Below, piece after piece: positions 1 to 8,227 of a stretch of DNA of 18,721 nucleotides. How positions within the stretch are numbered: the stretch's first letter is position 1; each line of letters opens with the position of its first letter. Origin of the DNA: JBEKSX01 sp049516635 (GTDB taxonomy: Bacteria; Bacteroidota; Ignavibacteria; Tepidaquicellales; OLB5); NCBI GenBank assembly GCA_049516635.1, contig JBEKSX010000060.1, forward strand, positions 1 through 18,721, given 5' to 3'. The notes beneath the pieces were generated by a model. That model was not told where the DNA came from and made no database searches. It worked only from the letters and a program-made list of their open reading frames with translations. Position numbers and translations under genes: made by a program.

Positions 1-2
1 CT

Positions 3-245
3 TTGATAGCTGCTTTGCAGGCACCGGTGATTCTCATGAGCCAGAACCGGCATGCGGAAAAAGACAGGATGAGAGATGAAAATGATTACCTCATAAACCT
101 CAAATCGGAAATGGAGATCCGAAGTTTGCATCAAAAGATGAATCTATTGCTTGAAGAGCAGATCAAGACACTTTTCGATACACAATCAAAACAATTTACA
201 TTGTTTGAAGAAATTATCAAAAAACTTGACCGTAATAAGTCCTAG
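3..245 (+). CDS. DUF1003 family membrane protein, C-terminal fragment
   Basis: Only the last 80 or so codons are in the window; the reading frame is open to the left edge, so the apparent TTG start is an artefact of the cut. The visible part begins with the end of a hydrophobic segment (IAALQAPVILMSQNR) followed by AEKDRMRDENDYLINLKSE and a long charged helix (MEIRSLHQKMNLLLEEQ). In DUF1003 proteins this succession, a last transmembrane helix, the MSQNRxAxKDR turn and a cytosolic coiled-coil tail, is highly conserved. The family's biochemical role is not established, so none is assigned. The stop is a TAG at 243-245, followed by a GC-rich region with possible hairpins. The family call is from recalled motifs; the missing N-terminus prevents checking the two transmembrane helices. 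Confidence 0.75.
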   Translation: MIAALQAPVILMSQNRHAEKDRMRDENDYLINLKSEMEIRSLHQKMNLLLEEQIKTLFDTQSKQFTLFEEIIKKLDRNKS

Positions 246-288
246 TAATTTAATTCATCACATAAATATAGCTATTTTAAAACTTAAT

Positions 289-403
289 ACCCGCCGAGTA
301 CCTTGCGGGTGGCAGTGAGGACAGGCGGCAATATGCTATAATAAAATATATCTGAGATTTTTCCAGCTAGAAGGCGGGCAAGCTGCTTTGCTTAAAATGA
401 CGG
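289..403. repeat. GC-rich intergenic hairpin / possible dispersed repeat
   Basis: The gap between the DUF1003 gene and the receptor gene contains ACCCGC (289-294) and GCGGGT (305-310), which can pair around a 10-nt loop. A second possible pairing is CCGCC (291-295) with GGCGG (322-326). Further right, read on the minus strand, comes a CGTCATTTTAAGC...GAAAAATCTCAG arrangement resembling GC-rich dispersed intergenic repeats common in this bacterial group; that resemblance is from memory. No T-run follows either hairpin, so a classical terminator is not well supported, although the element lies just past the stop codons of both convergent neighbours. Confidence 0.3.
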
Positions 404-412
404 TGCTTTTAC

Positions 413-2926
413 TTATTCCCCTTCTTCTTCTTGCGGTTCATTCTCTTTTTTCTCCTTTTGTCCGTTCTTCTTATGGGAAGTATCGGTATTACCAAACCTG
501 TAAGTGAATGTCATCATACCGAAACGGCTGTCCCTTCTGCGTGATGCTTCTTCCGTGAACCCGGTTCCGCTGGTGGTGGAGCTCATCTTTCGGGAATTCA
601 GTATATCGTTCAGGTTCAAGCTCAGGCTTAAAGCTTTGCTTTTAGTAAAATCTGCTTTTATCCCCATATCGATATAATAGCTTGGATCGGTTTTTCCCTG
701 TGCCATCGTTCTGGGTCCGTCATAATTACCCGTGAGCTGGAACTGGAGGAATTCCCATATTGTCATGCTGGAGATCATTTTTATCGACCAGCTGTAGTTA
801 TCGCTGTTCAGGTCAGATGTACCGACCGTTCCTTTCAGAATGGTCCTGTAGAAATTGAAGTTCGATGTAAGGTCCCACCAGCCGAAGATGCCGGTCTTCG
901 AAATAAATTCGAAACCATACGACGTGCCGCTGTTCAGGTTTTGGAAGGTGGTCATGGAAACTCCCGTTGTGTCTATCGTCTGTATCCTGGTTATCATATC
1001 GTGTATCTGCCTTAAATATATGGATGACATGACAGTCGATTTTTTCCAGTATCTGGCATAACCCAGCTCATACGAATCTATATATTCCGGCTTCAGGTAA
1101 GGATTACCCTGCCTGAGATTCAACGGATCTTCATAATCGATGAACGGGTTCAGCTGTCTTATGTTCGGCCGGTTAATCCTTCTTGTGTAGCTTAATTGCA
1201 TTTCATCATTCTTCCCGAACTTTTGTAAAATGTGTGCTGTCGGAAATATGCTGAAATAATTGTTTTTATATGATTGGCCGGTATTCGCAAGATCGCCCTT
1301 CGTATACGCCGCTTCACCTCTCAGCCCTACCATGAAGCTGAAATCTTTGATCGCATTGGTGTATGTTCCGTACACGGCATGAATCTGTTCATGATAAATG
1401 AAATTATTGTTGAGATTCACATCGCTTATCCATTGCGGGAGAGTATCATTGAAGCTTTCGGAAGTAAAATTATTATTAATGTTCCTAAAAATGCTCTTAT
1501 AACCGGTCTGAAAGTTCGAATTTTCGCTTATAGGATGGGAGTAATCCGCCATCACCGTTGTGATATTGAATTTATTATTCGTAAAAGTGTTCTGGAGAGA
1601 CGGGTTCGTGTTCACAGGCACTCCATTCACTATATTATCACTCAGAATATAACCCGCATCATTTTTCCTGTCCGCGCTCGAATAGAGAACATCGGCTGTT
1701 AATTTATGCTGGGGATCTTTAAAAGTCAATTTATAATCCATAGCAAGATCAAAACTATATCCGCTGCTGTTCTCATTGGAATTACTGTATGAAAGCCCTG
1801 TTAGGTTCTGATTCAAATCAAGATCATTATATTGAATTATGTGGCTTTCTGTTCCTTTGATATTATTATATGTTCCTCCGATGCTGAGTGTATTGCGTTT
1901 ATCAAGATAATAGTCAAGACTGAGCTTTCCGAGGTGTGATCTTCTCATCTCCTGCGATGTCCCGGTCTGGTTGAGATAAAAAGTGCTGTCTGTCAGGAAG
2001 TTTTCCCTTGAATCGGCAGACGTACCGTTCATGTTGAACAAACGAAAGCTGTAGTTCGTATTCAAGCTTATCTTACTGGAACGGTAATTAAAATTTGCTG
2101 TAGCGTTATATTTATCTTTCGTCCCTGCACTCAAAGACATGCTGCCGTTTGATTGTATCTCATCGTTTTTCTTCATCACCAGGTTAATGATACCGGAGAG
2201 CCCGTCGGGATCGAATTTTGCCGAAGGATTAGTGATAATCTCAACATTCGTGATAGAACTTGCCGGGATCTGGTCTAAAGCGGCAATTCTATCCGAACCT
2301 GTCAAACCGGACGGTTTACCGTCTATCAGTACGGTAACATTAGTATTTCCTCTTAAACTAACATTACCGTCTATATCTACAGAAACCGATGGAATATTTT
2401 TCAGAACATCTGTGGCTGAACCGCCTATACTTGTAATATTTTTTTCGACATTGAATACTTTTTTATCTATGCCCAACTGGAAATCTTCCCTGTCGGCAGT
2501 GACCTCAATTCCGTTCACTATAACCGTACCCGGTACCAGCCTTACGATACCGAGATCAATTGCAGGATTTTTGACGTTCAGTATGAGGTTTTCGAGAATT
2601 GTAGGTTGATATCCGATGAAATTGAATTTTGCTGTATATGTCCCGAAAGGTACTCTTTCTAACAAAAACACACCATCTTCGTCTGTCAATGCACCGGATA
2701 CGATAATGGAGTCCCGGCTCTTGGAAATAGTCACTGTTGCTGATTCAAGAGGGTTATTGGATGCCGAATCTATCAATGTGCCTGATATCTTTCCGGAACC
2801 TGTTCGGTTTATATTCCTGTTCTGCGCAGCTATATTCAAGCTTAAAGCAAAAACAATAAGAAGTGCGGGAAACACAATATATATTCTCGAAAAGGTGTTT
2901 TTCCCTATAAAAACAGTATTATTCAT
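413..2926 (-). CDS. TonB-dependent receptor-like outer-membrane beta-barrel protein
   Basis: An 837-aa outer-membrane protein. Residues 1-35 form a signal peptide ending in SLNIAAQN. A CarboxypepD_reg-like beta-sandwich follows (about 45-130: GKISGTLIDSASNNPLESATV, DEDGVFLLERVPFGTY). Next is a plug domain (about 150-250) with TDVLKNIPSVSVDIDGNVSLRG, VTVLIDGKPSG and the IITNPSAKFDPDGLSGIINLV segment. The rest, to about residue 815, is rich in alternating aromatic strands, as in the OMP_b-brl_3 barrel family. It ends in an unusual hydrophilic tail (KKNGQKEKKENEPQEEEGE) after the last strand FTYRFG. No TonB box or SusD partner is visible, so the substrate is unknown. Its left end faces the DUF1003 gene. 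The upstream region (2927-3083) carries a promoter-like box and an 11-bp inverted repeat. The family is clear; active transport versus an adhesive or peptide-binding role is open. Confidence 0.85.
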   Translation of the reverse strand: MNNTVFIGKNTFSRIYIVFPALLIVFALSLNIAAQNRNINRTGSGKISGTLIDSASNNPLESATVTISKSRDSIIVSGALTDEDGVFLLERVPFGTYTAKFNFIGYQPTILENLILNVKNPAIDLGIVRLVPGTVIVNGIEVTADREDFQLGIDKKVFNVEKNITSIGGSATDVLKNIPSVSVDIDGNVSLRGNTNVTVLIDGKPSGLTGSDRIAALDQIPASSITNVEIITNPSAKFDPDGLSGIINLVMKKNDEIQSNGSMSLSAGTKDKYNATANFNYRSSKISLNTNYSFRLFNMNGTSADSRENFLTDSTFYLNQTGTSQEMRRSHLGKLSLDYYLDKRNTLSIGGTYNNIKGTESHIIQYNDLDLNQNLTGLSYSNSNENSSGYSFDLAMDYKLTFKDPQHKLTADVLYSSADRKNDAGYILSDNIVNGVPVNTNPSLQNTFTNNKFNITTVMADYSHPISENSNFQTGYKSIFRNINNNFTSESFNDTLPQWISDVNLNNNFIYHEQIHAVYGTYTNAIKDFSFMVGLRGEAAYTKGDLANTGQSYKNNYFSIFPTAHILQKFGKNDEMQLSYTRRINRPNIRQLNPFIDYEDPLNLRQGNPYLKPEYIDSYELGYARYWKKSTVMSSIYLRQIHDMITRIQTIDTTGVSMTTFQNLNSGTSYGFEFISKTGIFGWWDLTSNFNFYRTILKGTVGTSDLNSDNYSWSIKMISSMTIWEFLQFQLTGNYDGPRTMAQGKTDPSYYIDMGIKADFTKSKALSLSLNLNDILNSRKMSSTTSGTGFTEEASRRRDSRFGMMTFTYRFGNTDTSHKKNGQKEKKENEPQEEEGE

Positions 2927-2958
2927 GCATGTGATATTATTAAAAGTGCAGAAATCTC

Positions 2959-3018
2959 TTAATTACATTACAATAATACAAAAATACCATCAACTTATTA
3001 TCACTAAAATGTAATTAA
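2959..3018. repeat. Perfect 11-bp inverted repeat flanking the receptor promoter
   Basis: TTAATTACATT (2959-2969) and AATGTAATTAA (3008-3018) are exact reverse complements separated by 38 bp. The putative -7 box of the receptor gene sits between them. One arm would lie at the start of the transcript and the other near position -40. The arrangement could suit a dimeric regulator binding two sites or looping between them, but the sequence is AT-rich and chance cannot be excluded. A further TGTAAC follows at 3021-3025. Confidence 0.35.
2979..2986 (-). promoter_or_regulatory. Candidate -7 box (TATTTTTG) for the receptor gene
   Basis: Read on the minus strand, TATTTTTG fits the Bacteroidota -7 consensus TAnnTTTG exactly and lies about 52 bases ahead of the receptor's ATG, giving a leader of roughly 45 nt. 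No good TTTG -33 element is seen at the expected 19-21 bp, so support is partial. It lies between the arms of the inverted repeat at 2959-3018. Confidence 0.3.
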
Positions 3019-3083
3019 ATGTAACGTGAGGGGGAACTCAATGAAATTATGGATTTAGGTTGATCCGATTTCTCATTATTTTC

Positions 3084-4181
3084 TCAACTGTCCTGTTCTG
3101 ACCTGGGTATGGCTCCGTAATTATCGATGAGGTAATTATCGTAATAATCCGCTTTCTGGAACAGGTCTTTGAATGTCTGAAGTCCCGTTTCGAACGTCAG
3201 GTACTGGTCGAAGGTAAATGTTGACAGCACTATATCCTGGTTATATACGCTGAACATCACATCATCGAGTGTGTAATTTTCACGGAGCAGGAATTCGTAG
3301 ATTGGTGCTATATTCATTTTCGGAAGGCTGCAGATGTAGCAGTCACCGACTATAAATCCGTTCTCATTATAATTTATGGTGATATTGGCACTCCCTTCCT
3401 GGATCTCCCACGTAGAGGGACCTCTTCTTGCAAGCTTGACATCTTTTCCGAGCTGTTCTATTATTTTTTCTATTACTGCTGCAGCGCCTGCGGGTTTATA
3501 CTCTTCTTCTTTCTTTAAGGCGGGAAGCTCCACTTTAGAACCGCAGAAAGGACAGTATTCCCCGTCGATGTTCTCAGCCGTAATAAGATTCGTACATGAT
3601 ACACACCTAACAGCTACTTTCCCGTACAGCGGTTTATACTCTTCGAGCGAATCTATAAGATAGCTCACGGGGAGTGCAAACCCGAGGTTATCTCCGCCCG
3701 CAATTATAAATGTATTGACCCCGACAATTTCTCCATCCTTATTCACAAGCGGACCACCGCTGTTACCCGGGTTGATCGCCGCATCTATCTGTATAAAATT
3801 AATGCCGCCCCGCACCCTATTCGCCTTTGAAACTATACCTTCGGTTGCCGTGTAATTCAATCCGAAAGGATGACCTATCGCTATCACCTGATCGCCGTCG
3901 TGTATCGGATGATCTCTGTCCAGCTGTATCTGTGGCATCTCCGCTCCCTCGGGTACTGCAATGAAAGCGAGGTCGTACTTCGGATCATTGAAATATACAG
4001 GAGACATGGTTTTTTTTAGTATCTTACCGCTTACTACAACCTCAAAATTCCCTTTTACAACGTGGTCATTGGTAATAATTAAATTATAATCCTTGAGATA
4101 AAAACCCGTTCCTGTACCCTGCGGCGTAGCTATCTGTATTATGATGGGTTGAAATAGTTCAATAATTTCCTGTGGGTCCAT
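3084..4181 (-). CDS. Cytosolic S1C trypsin-like serine protease with zinc ribbon and YbjN-like C-terminal domain
   Basis: A 365-aa protein with a DegP/HtrA-type protease fold at about residues 10-180. The catalytic triad is visible as His40 (IITNDHVV), Asp70 (PKYDLAFI) and Ser141 (INPGNSGGPLVN). There is no signal peptide, no transmembrane segment and no PDZ domain, so it should act in the cytosol, unlike most HtrA proteases. A zinc ribbon follows with Cys193-Cys196 and Cys210-Cys213 (CVSC...CPFC). Residues 230-355 form a separate alpha/beta domain (VIEKIIEQLG, STWEIQEGSANITINY, IYEFLLRENYTLDD) resembling the YbjN/type III chaperone-like fold. The gene lies 49 bp after the 421-aa gene, whose N-terminal region looks similar, so the two may work together. 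The protease call is firm; the C-terminal domain name is an inference from pattern, and the substrate is unknown. Confidence 0.85.
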   Translation of the reverse strand: MDPQEIIELFQPIIIQIATPQGTGTGFYLKDYNLIITNDHVVKGNFEVVVSGKILKKTMSPVYFNDPKYDLAFIAVPEGAEMPQIQLDRDHPIHDGDQVIAIGHPFGLNYTATEGIVSKANRVRGGINFIQIDAAINPGNSGGPLVNKDGEIVGVNTFIIAGGDNLGFALPVSYLIDSLEEYKPLYGKVAVRCVSCTNLITAENIDGEYCPFCGSKVELPALKKEEEYKPAGAAAVIEKIIEQLGKDVKLARRGPSTWEIQEGSANITINYNENGFIVGDCYICSLPKMNIAPIYEFLLRENYTLDDVMFSVYNQDIVLSTFTFDQYLTFETGLQTFKDLFQKADYYDNYLIDNYGAIPRSEQDS

Positions 4182-4230
4182 ATTGTTTTTTTAAATATAT
4201 TCTTATTGCTGAATGGTATATTTCGCGTTT

Positions 4231-5496
4231 CTATTCTGTATTATAATTTAAGCTCAGGATCTCATTCATAAATGACTTGAGAAAGTTCAGCATACTGTCA
4301 AATTTCAAATTCTCAGTTTTAAATTTCAACTCGGGATACTGCGGTGCACCTGCCTTAATAATCCCTTCTACAGCACCCTTAATAAGTTCTTCATTGAATT
4401 TTTTTGTTGAATCATCATAGTATTTTTCGGTAAACCCCATCTCGTTAAAATAATCCTGCGTAGTTATATTCAGCAAGAGACGAAACAGCTCTATATCCGC
4501 CTTAGCCAACCCGTAACTGAACAAACAATACCCAGCCATATATTCGTAAATGACAGCCGCAATATCTTCATATTTATTATCCACATACCATTTGACGTTC
4601 CCGGAATTATTATTTATTACATCGATAACCGCGGGATGGGGAGCGGGGTTGGCAATACCAAAGGTCGCTTTCACCCGGTAAAGATCGCTCAGCACCTTCT
4701 CTTTTGGTCTGTCCAATAATTTCTGAATCTGATCTGCCATAACCTTATTCTTTTCACCGAACGGTTTATTGTCTCTCGCAAAATAACTGTAGTGTATCGC
4801 TTCCATATCATTCTGCAAACTGCCCTGCGGGGAAATAAGAAAATCGATTTTATAGAGCGTGTTCAGCAAAAGATAGGATATTGCTCCCGAAAAGGTATCT
4901 TCCTTCAGTCCCGATACCCTTTGCAGTGCGTTACTTATCCATTTTTGATAATATTTGTACATTATCTCTTTTTCCTCAGGGGCAATATCTGTTGTGTATG
5001 TTTCGGCAGGTTTCAGCAGAGGGAAATCTTTGAGGAGGACATCATCCTGTTTATCGGCTCTGATTGCAAGCTCTTTTAGTGCATAATAAAGCTTTCTGGG
5101 GGAACCGTCTATCACACCGGAATCGAATTTTATATATATAACGTTGTCCTTTACCGCAAAACGTGAATAATAAAGTGTAAAGTTCATCTCCATAAGACGT
5201 CTCATAAAAGAAACTCCCGCTTTTTCGAATGCAGCAACCTCAGCTTCTGCCGTGACCTTCTTTTCATCTATAACACCGCGGACCAGTTTTGATCCCTGAT
5301 AAAATTGGAACTTAATCACACCGTTCTCGCGCGTAAAGCTCAGATTGTCCTGTGCTTTATCTTTAAGATAATTGAAAAAAGCGGTATAAGAATCAAAATA
5401 ATTCTTTTGTTCGAAGAGCTTTTCGCATTCAGTCCATAAGTCCGTTTTGTCTTTTGCCTTAAAGGCATCAGTGTACCTTCCGAGTGTAATTCCCAT
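4231..5496 (-). CDS. Unknown 421-aa protein with YbjN-like N-terminal region
   Basis: I do not recognise this protein as a named family. It has no signal peptide or transmembrane helix and is probably cytosolic. Residues 20-157 look like one alpha/beta module: a helix (LWTECEKLFEQKNYF), strands (LSFTRENGVIKFQFYQ, LVRGVIDEKKVTAEAEV), a helix (FMRRLMEMNFTL), strands (SRFAVKDNVIYIKFD) and a final helix (KLYYALKELAIRADKQDDVLL). This order and several residues match residues 260-350 of the neighbouring protease, for example FMRRLMEMNFTLYYSRFAV against IYEFLLRENYTLDDVMFSV. The remaining 260 residues are mostly helical with no motif I can name. It lies 113 bp after the ABC ATPase gene and 49 bp before the protease gene, all in the same direction. 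A link to the protease, as partner or regulator, is inferred only from adjacency and the shared module. Confidence 0.75.
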   Translation of the reverse strand: MGITLGRYTDAFKAKDKTDLWTECEKLFEQKNYFDSYTAFFNYLKDKAQDNLSFTRENGVIKFQFYQGSKLVRGVIDEKKVTAEAEVAAFEKAGVSFMRRLMEMNFTLYYSRFAVKDNVIYIKFDSGVIDGSPRKLYYALKELAIRADKQDDVLLKDFPLLKPAETYTTDIAPEEKEIMYKYYQKWISNALQRVSGLKEDTFSGAISYLLLNTLYKIDFLISPQGSLQNDMEAIHYSYFARDNKPFGEKNKVMADQIQKLLDRPKEKVLSDLYRVKATFGIANPAPHPAVIDVINNNSGNVKWYVDNKYEDIAAVIYEYMAGYCLFSYGLAKADIELFRLLLNITTQDYFNEMGFTEKYYDDSTKKFNEELIKGAVEGIIKAGAPQYPELKFKTENLKFDSMLNFLKSFMNEILSLNYNTE

Positions 5497-5609
5497 AGCA
5501 ATTATTTTATAAATAATAATTAAATTTTCTCCTGTTTCGTTAATATAAAGAATTATTTCCCCTGCACACAGATCCGTAGCCTGTTGTTATAATCCGTGGA
5601 AAGAGAATA

Positions 5610-6362
5610 CTATACCATTTTTCCTCTAGGATTTTCGGTTCTTTCAAGGAAATCTCTCACGATACGGTCCGAAGTATTTTCAAGTTCCAGCGGGGTTCCC
5701 TCAAAATGGATCACACCATCGTACATCATTGCAACCCGGTCCGCTACAGAATACACGCTGAAAATATCGTGTGTTACCACAATGGATGTTACTTTGAGTT
5801 TGGTATTCTTGGCTAATGAGTCTATCAGCTGATCGATAGAACTGCTCGTAATAGGATCCAGTCCGGTGGTTGGCTCGTCATAAAGGATGAACTCCGGGTT
5901 GCAGGCAAGTGCCCTGGCAAGCCCCACCCGTTTTCTCATACCGCCCGATAGTTCAGACGGTTTCAAATTCTGAGTTCCGTCAAGGTCAACCAGGCCGAGC
6001 TTTTCGTCAACTATAGCTTTGATCTGTTCCGGTAACAGGTGATTATTCTCAACAAGACCCAGGCCTACATTTTCTGCCACTGTCATCGAATCGAACAGAG
6101 CCGAACTCTGGAAAAGGAACCCAAACCTGTTCCTGATCTCGTACAGCTCCTTCCCTTTCATTTTTGCTATATCCCTACCGTCTATTAGTACCTCTCCCTT
6201 ATCAGGTTTTAGCAAGCCAATTATATGCTTAAGAAGAACGGATTTGCCGCATCCGCTGCTGCCTATAATTACTGTTGTCTTTCCCTTCTCGAGATTTAAA
6301 TTAACGCCTTTTAGAACGTGGTTGGCACCGAAACTTTTTATTAAATTTTTAATTTCTATCAT
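5610..6362 (-). CDS. MlaF/Ttg2A-type ABC transporter ATP-binding protein
   Basis: A 250-aa ABC ATPase with all motifs present: Walker A GSSGCGKS (34-41), Q-loop Gln85 (FLFQSSALFDSMTV), signature LSGGM (138-142), Walker B with catalytic Glu (FILYDEP, 158-164), D-loop GLDP and switch His198 (VVTHD). The SALFDSMTVAENV segment, LSGGMRKRVGLARAL and EPTTGLDPI are typical of the MlaF branch, whose members power phospholipid or lipid traffic through an MlaE permease and an MlaD/MCE protein. Neither partner is in this window, so the ATPase is an orphan here. Its ATG overlaps the cinA stop by 4 bases (ATGA), implying translational coupling. Its placement in a run with pgsA and pgpA fits a membrane-lipid role, but the MlaF identity is by motif similarity; a related resistance-type ABC ATPase is possible. 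Confidence 0.85.
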   Translation of the reverse strand: MIEIKNLIKSFGANHVLKGVNLNLEKGKTTVIIGSSGCGKSVLLKHIIGLLKPDKGEVLIDGRDIAKMKGKELYEIRNRFGFLFQSSALFDSMTVAENVGLGLVENNHLLPEQIKAIVDEKLGLVDLDGTQNLKPSELSGGMRKRVGLARALACNPEFILYDEPTTGLDPITSSSIDQLIDSLAKNTKLKVTSIVVTHDIFSVYSVADRVAMMYDGVIHFEGTPLELENTSDRIVRDFLERTENPRGKMV

Positions 6363-7636
6363 GCTTCTGCATCAATACCCAAAAGTTTTCTTCTTAATAT
6401 TTCCAGAGCCATCTTTGACATTACTTCTTTATTCCTCAGACGGTCCTTTGTAAATATAAATTTTTTCGCAAATGATGTCCGGTTATCGGAAAAGCCGATC
6501 CATATTAGACCAACGGGTTTATCTGTTATAGCACCGGACGGACCGGCAATTCCCGTTGTCGATAGACCTATATCCGCTTTCGAAACTCTTCTAATGCCTT
6601 CAGCCATTTCTACGGCAGTCTGTTTGCTCACCGCCCCGAATTTTTTCAATGTAGATTTTCTAACTCCTAAAAGCTTCATTTTTGCTTCGTTAGAATAACA
6701 TATTACTCCGTCCAGGAAATATTCCGAGCTTCCCGGTACATCAGTAATCTTCGAAGCTATAAGACCGCCTGTGCATGATTCCGACACTGCAAGTGTCAGT
6801 CCCTTCTTCTTCAATAATTTCCCGGTCACTTCCTGTATGAGACTTTCGTCATAAGAATATATATAACGCCCTGCTTTTGACCTTAACTTTTTAATCGAAT
6901 TACGCATTTCGGTTTCGGCATCTTCTTTCGAGCCGGCTTCTACCATCAGGCGAAGTCTTGTCTCGTAATTAGACGGAAGAAATGCAAGAGAAACATGCGT
7001 TCCGTTCTTATTACCGATGATCCTGTTAACATCTCCGATAGTATCAAAAAGAAGCGATTCGGAGATACCGATAGTATGCAGGGTTTTTTGGATTATTACC
7101 TTCCTGCTTTTCAATCTGCGGTATTTTCTTTCTAAAAAAGGGAAAAGGTACCTTTCGCAGATGCGTTTCATTTCATGCGGAACCCCCGGGAGAGCACAAA
7201 ATACTTTATTATTTTTCACTACCATCAGACCGGGAGCCGTTCCTCTGTCATTCCTCAGCGGGATTGCTATTTCAGGCACCATTGCCTGCCCCATATTGCT
7301 GGCACTCATCTTAATCTTCCTCCGCTTGAAAAGAGCCCTGACATCACTCAATACTCTCCTGTCCAGAACCAGTCTTGTACCGAAAAAATTCACGATGCAC
7401 GTTTTTGTAATATCATCATGTGTCGGTCCGAGACCACCGGTTACTACTACCACATCGTATTTATTATAAGCCGAATCAAACTCCTTGAGAATTTCTTCTT
7501 CATTATCGGGTATGGAGAGCACTCTTTCAACAGGTATTCCGAGCGAGAATAATTTCCTGCACAGATAATCTGCATTTGTGTTTGATACCTGACCTATTAG
7601 AATTTCATCCCCTATAGTAAGTATAGCAGAGTTCAT
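6359..7636 (-). CDS. cinA: CinA-like protein, molybdopterin-binding-like domain plus nicotinamide mononucleotide deamidase domain
   Basis: A full-length 425-aa two-domain CinA. The N-terminal MoCF-like domain (about 1-170) begins AILTIGDEILIGQVSNTNADYL and contains VVVTGGLGPTHDD, the ligand-binding loop of this fold; in CinA family enzymes this domain acts as an ADP-ribose pyrophosphatase. The C-terminal domain (about 265-415) has LAVSESCTGGLIASKITDVPG, VICYSNEAKMKLLGV and STTGIAGPSG, the PncC-type signature of the deamidase that recycles nicotinamide mononucleotide in NAD metabolism. The start overlaps the pgpA stop by a single base (TAATG), and the stop overlaps the ABC gene by four, so it is the middle gene of a translationally coupled set. 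The length matches two-domain CinA proteins and nothing appears broken. A direct role in competence is not implied by the sequence. Confidence 0.95.
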   Translation of the reverse strand: MNSAILTIGDEILIGQVSNTNADYLCRKLFSLGIPVERVLSIPDNEEEILKEFDSAYNKYDVVVVTGGLGPTHDDITKTCIVNFFGTRLVLDRRVLSDVRALFKRRKIKMSASNMGQAMVPEIAIPLRNDRGTAPGLMVVKNNKVFCALPGVPHEMKRICERYLFPFLERKYRRLKSRKVIIQKTLHTIGISESLLFDTIGDVNRIIGNKNGTHVSLAFLPSNYETRLRLMVEAGSKEDAETEMRNSIKKLRSKAGRYIYSYDESLIQEVTGKLLKKKGLTLAVSESCTGGLIASKITDVPGSSEYFLDGVICYSNEAKMKLLGVRKSTLKKFGAVSKQTAVEMAEGIRRVSKADIGLSTTGIAGPSGAITDKPVGLIWIGFSDNRTSFAKKFIFTKDRLRNKEVMSKMALEILRRKLLGIDAEA

Positions 7637-8214
7637 TATATTATCCGTACGAAAAGTCTATACCATAAAAAGTGTGTTACGATTGCAGAGAGTATTCCGG
7701 AATAAAATCCCGAAACAATATCATCAAGCATGATACCGTAGCCCGACCTGACATCATCAAAATATTTAGCGGGCTGTAATTTAATAATGTCGAAGACCCG
7801 GAAGATCAAAAAACCGATAACCGCAAAAAGCAATTTTGTAAAAAATTCCATATCAGGGTCATATGTCTTAGCTTGTAAAAAGACCGCAAAAACCAGATAA
7901 CTGATCAAATAAGAGAACCACAGCCCGACTATTTCATCTATCACGACTTCGGGCGGATCGTCACCGTATCTTTTCATCATCATTTGCGAAAGAGGCACCC
8001 CTGCCGCAAAGCCGATCAAAACTGCTAAACCTATAACTCCAATATGTGAAAACCCGGGAATAAGATATACAAGCATGCCCACCAGGCTCCCGAAAGTCCC
8101 GGAAGCAAAGGGGATATACCCGCTGAACAACCCGCTTGCAATAAGCTTCACCGGGAACGAGACCTTTTGTTCTTCGTTCACGGGGTTATTTTCTTTTATC
8201 AACCGGAAGCCCAT
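7636..8214 (-). CDS. pgpA: Phosphatidylglycerophosphatase A
   Basis: A 192-aa integral membrane protein with the PgpA signature: FASGTFGSLVGML (about 36-48), PPEVVIDEIVGLW (about 87-99), FRVFDIIKLQPAKYFDDV and GYGIMLDDIVSGFYSG. The acidic residues in DEIVG and LDDIVSG are those conserved in this Mg2+-dependent phosphatase family. It removes the phosphate from phosphatidylglycerophosphate, giving phosphatidylglycerol in the inner membrane. Its substrate is made by the product of the gene immediately upstream (pgsA, 13-bp gap), so two successive steps of the pathway are encoded together. About four hydrophobic segments are visible. An N-terminal extension of some 25 residues (MGFRLIKENNPVNEEQKVSF) precedes the conserved core; the ATG at 8214 has a purine-rich AAAAAAG ahead of it, which supports this start. 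Confidence 0.93.
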   Translation of the reverse strand: MGFRLIKENNPVNEEQKVSFPVKLIASGLFSGYIPFASGTFGSLVGMLVYLIPGFSHIGVIGLAVLIGFAAGVPLSQMMMKRYGDDPPEVVIDEIVGLWFSYLISYLVFAVFLQAKTYDPDMEFFTKLLFAVIGFLIFRVFDIIKLQPAKYFDDVRSGYGIMLDDIVSGFYSGILSAIVTHFLWYRLFVRII

Positions 8215-8227
8215 CTTTTTTTCTCAG

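Noticed and set aside
1274..1702. 142-aa plus-strand open frame within the receptor gene
   Set aside because: Lies wholly antisense to the clearly coding receptor gene and its translation has no family motif; a shadow frame.
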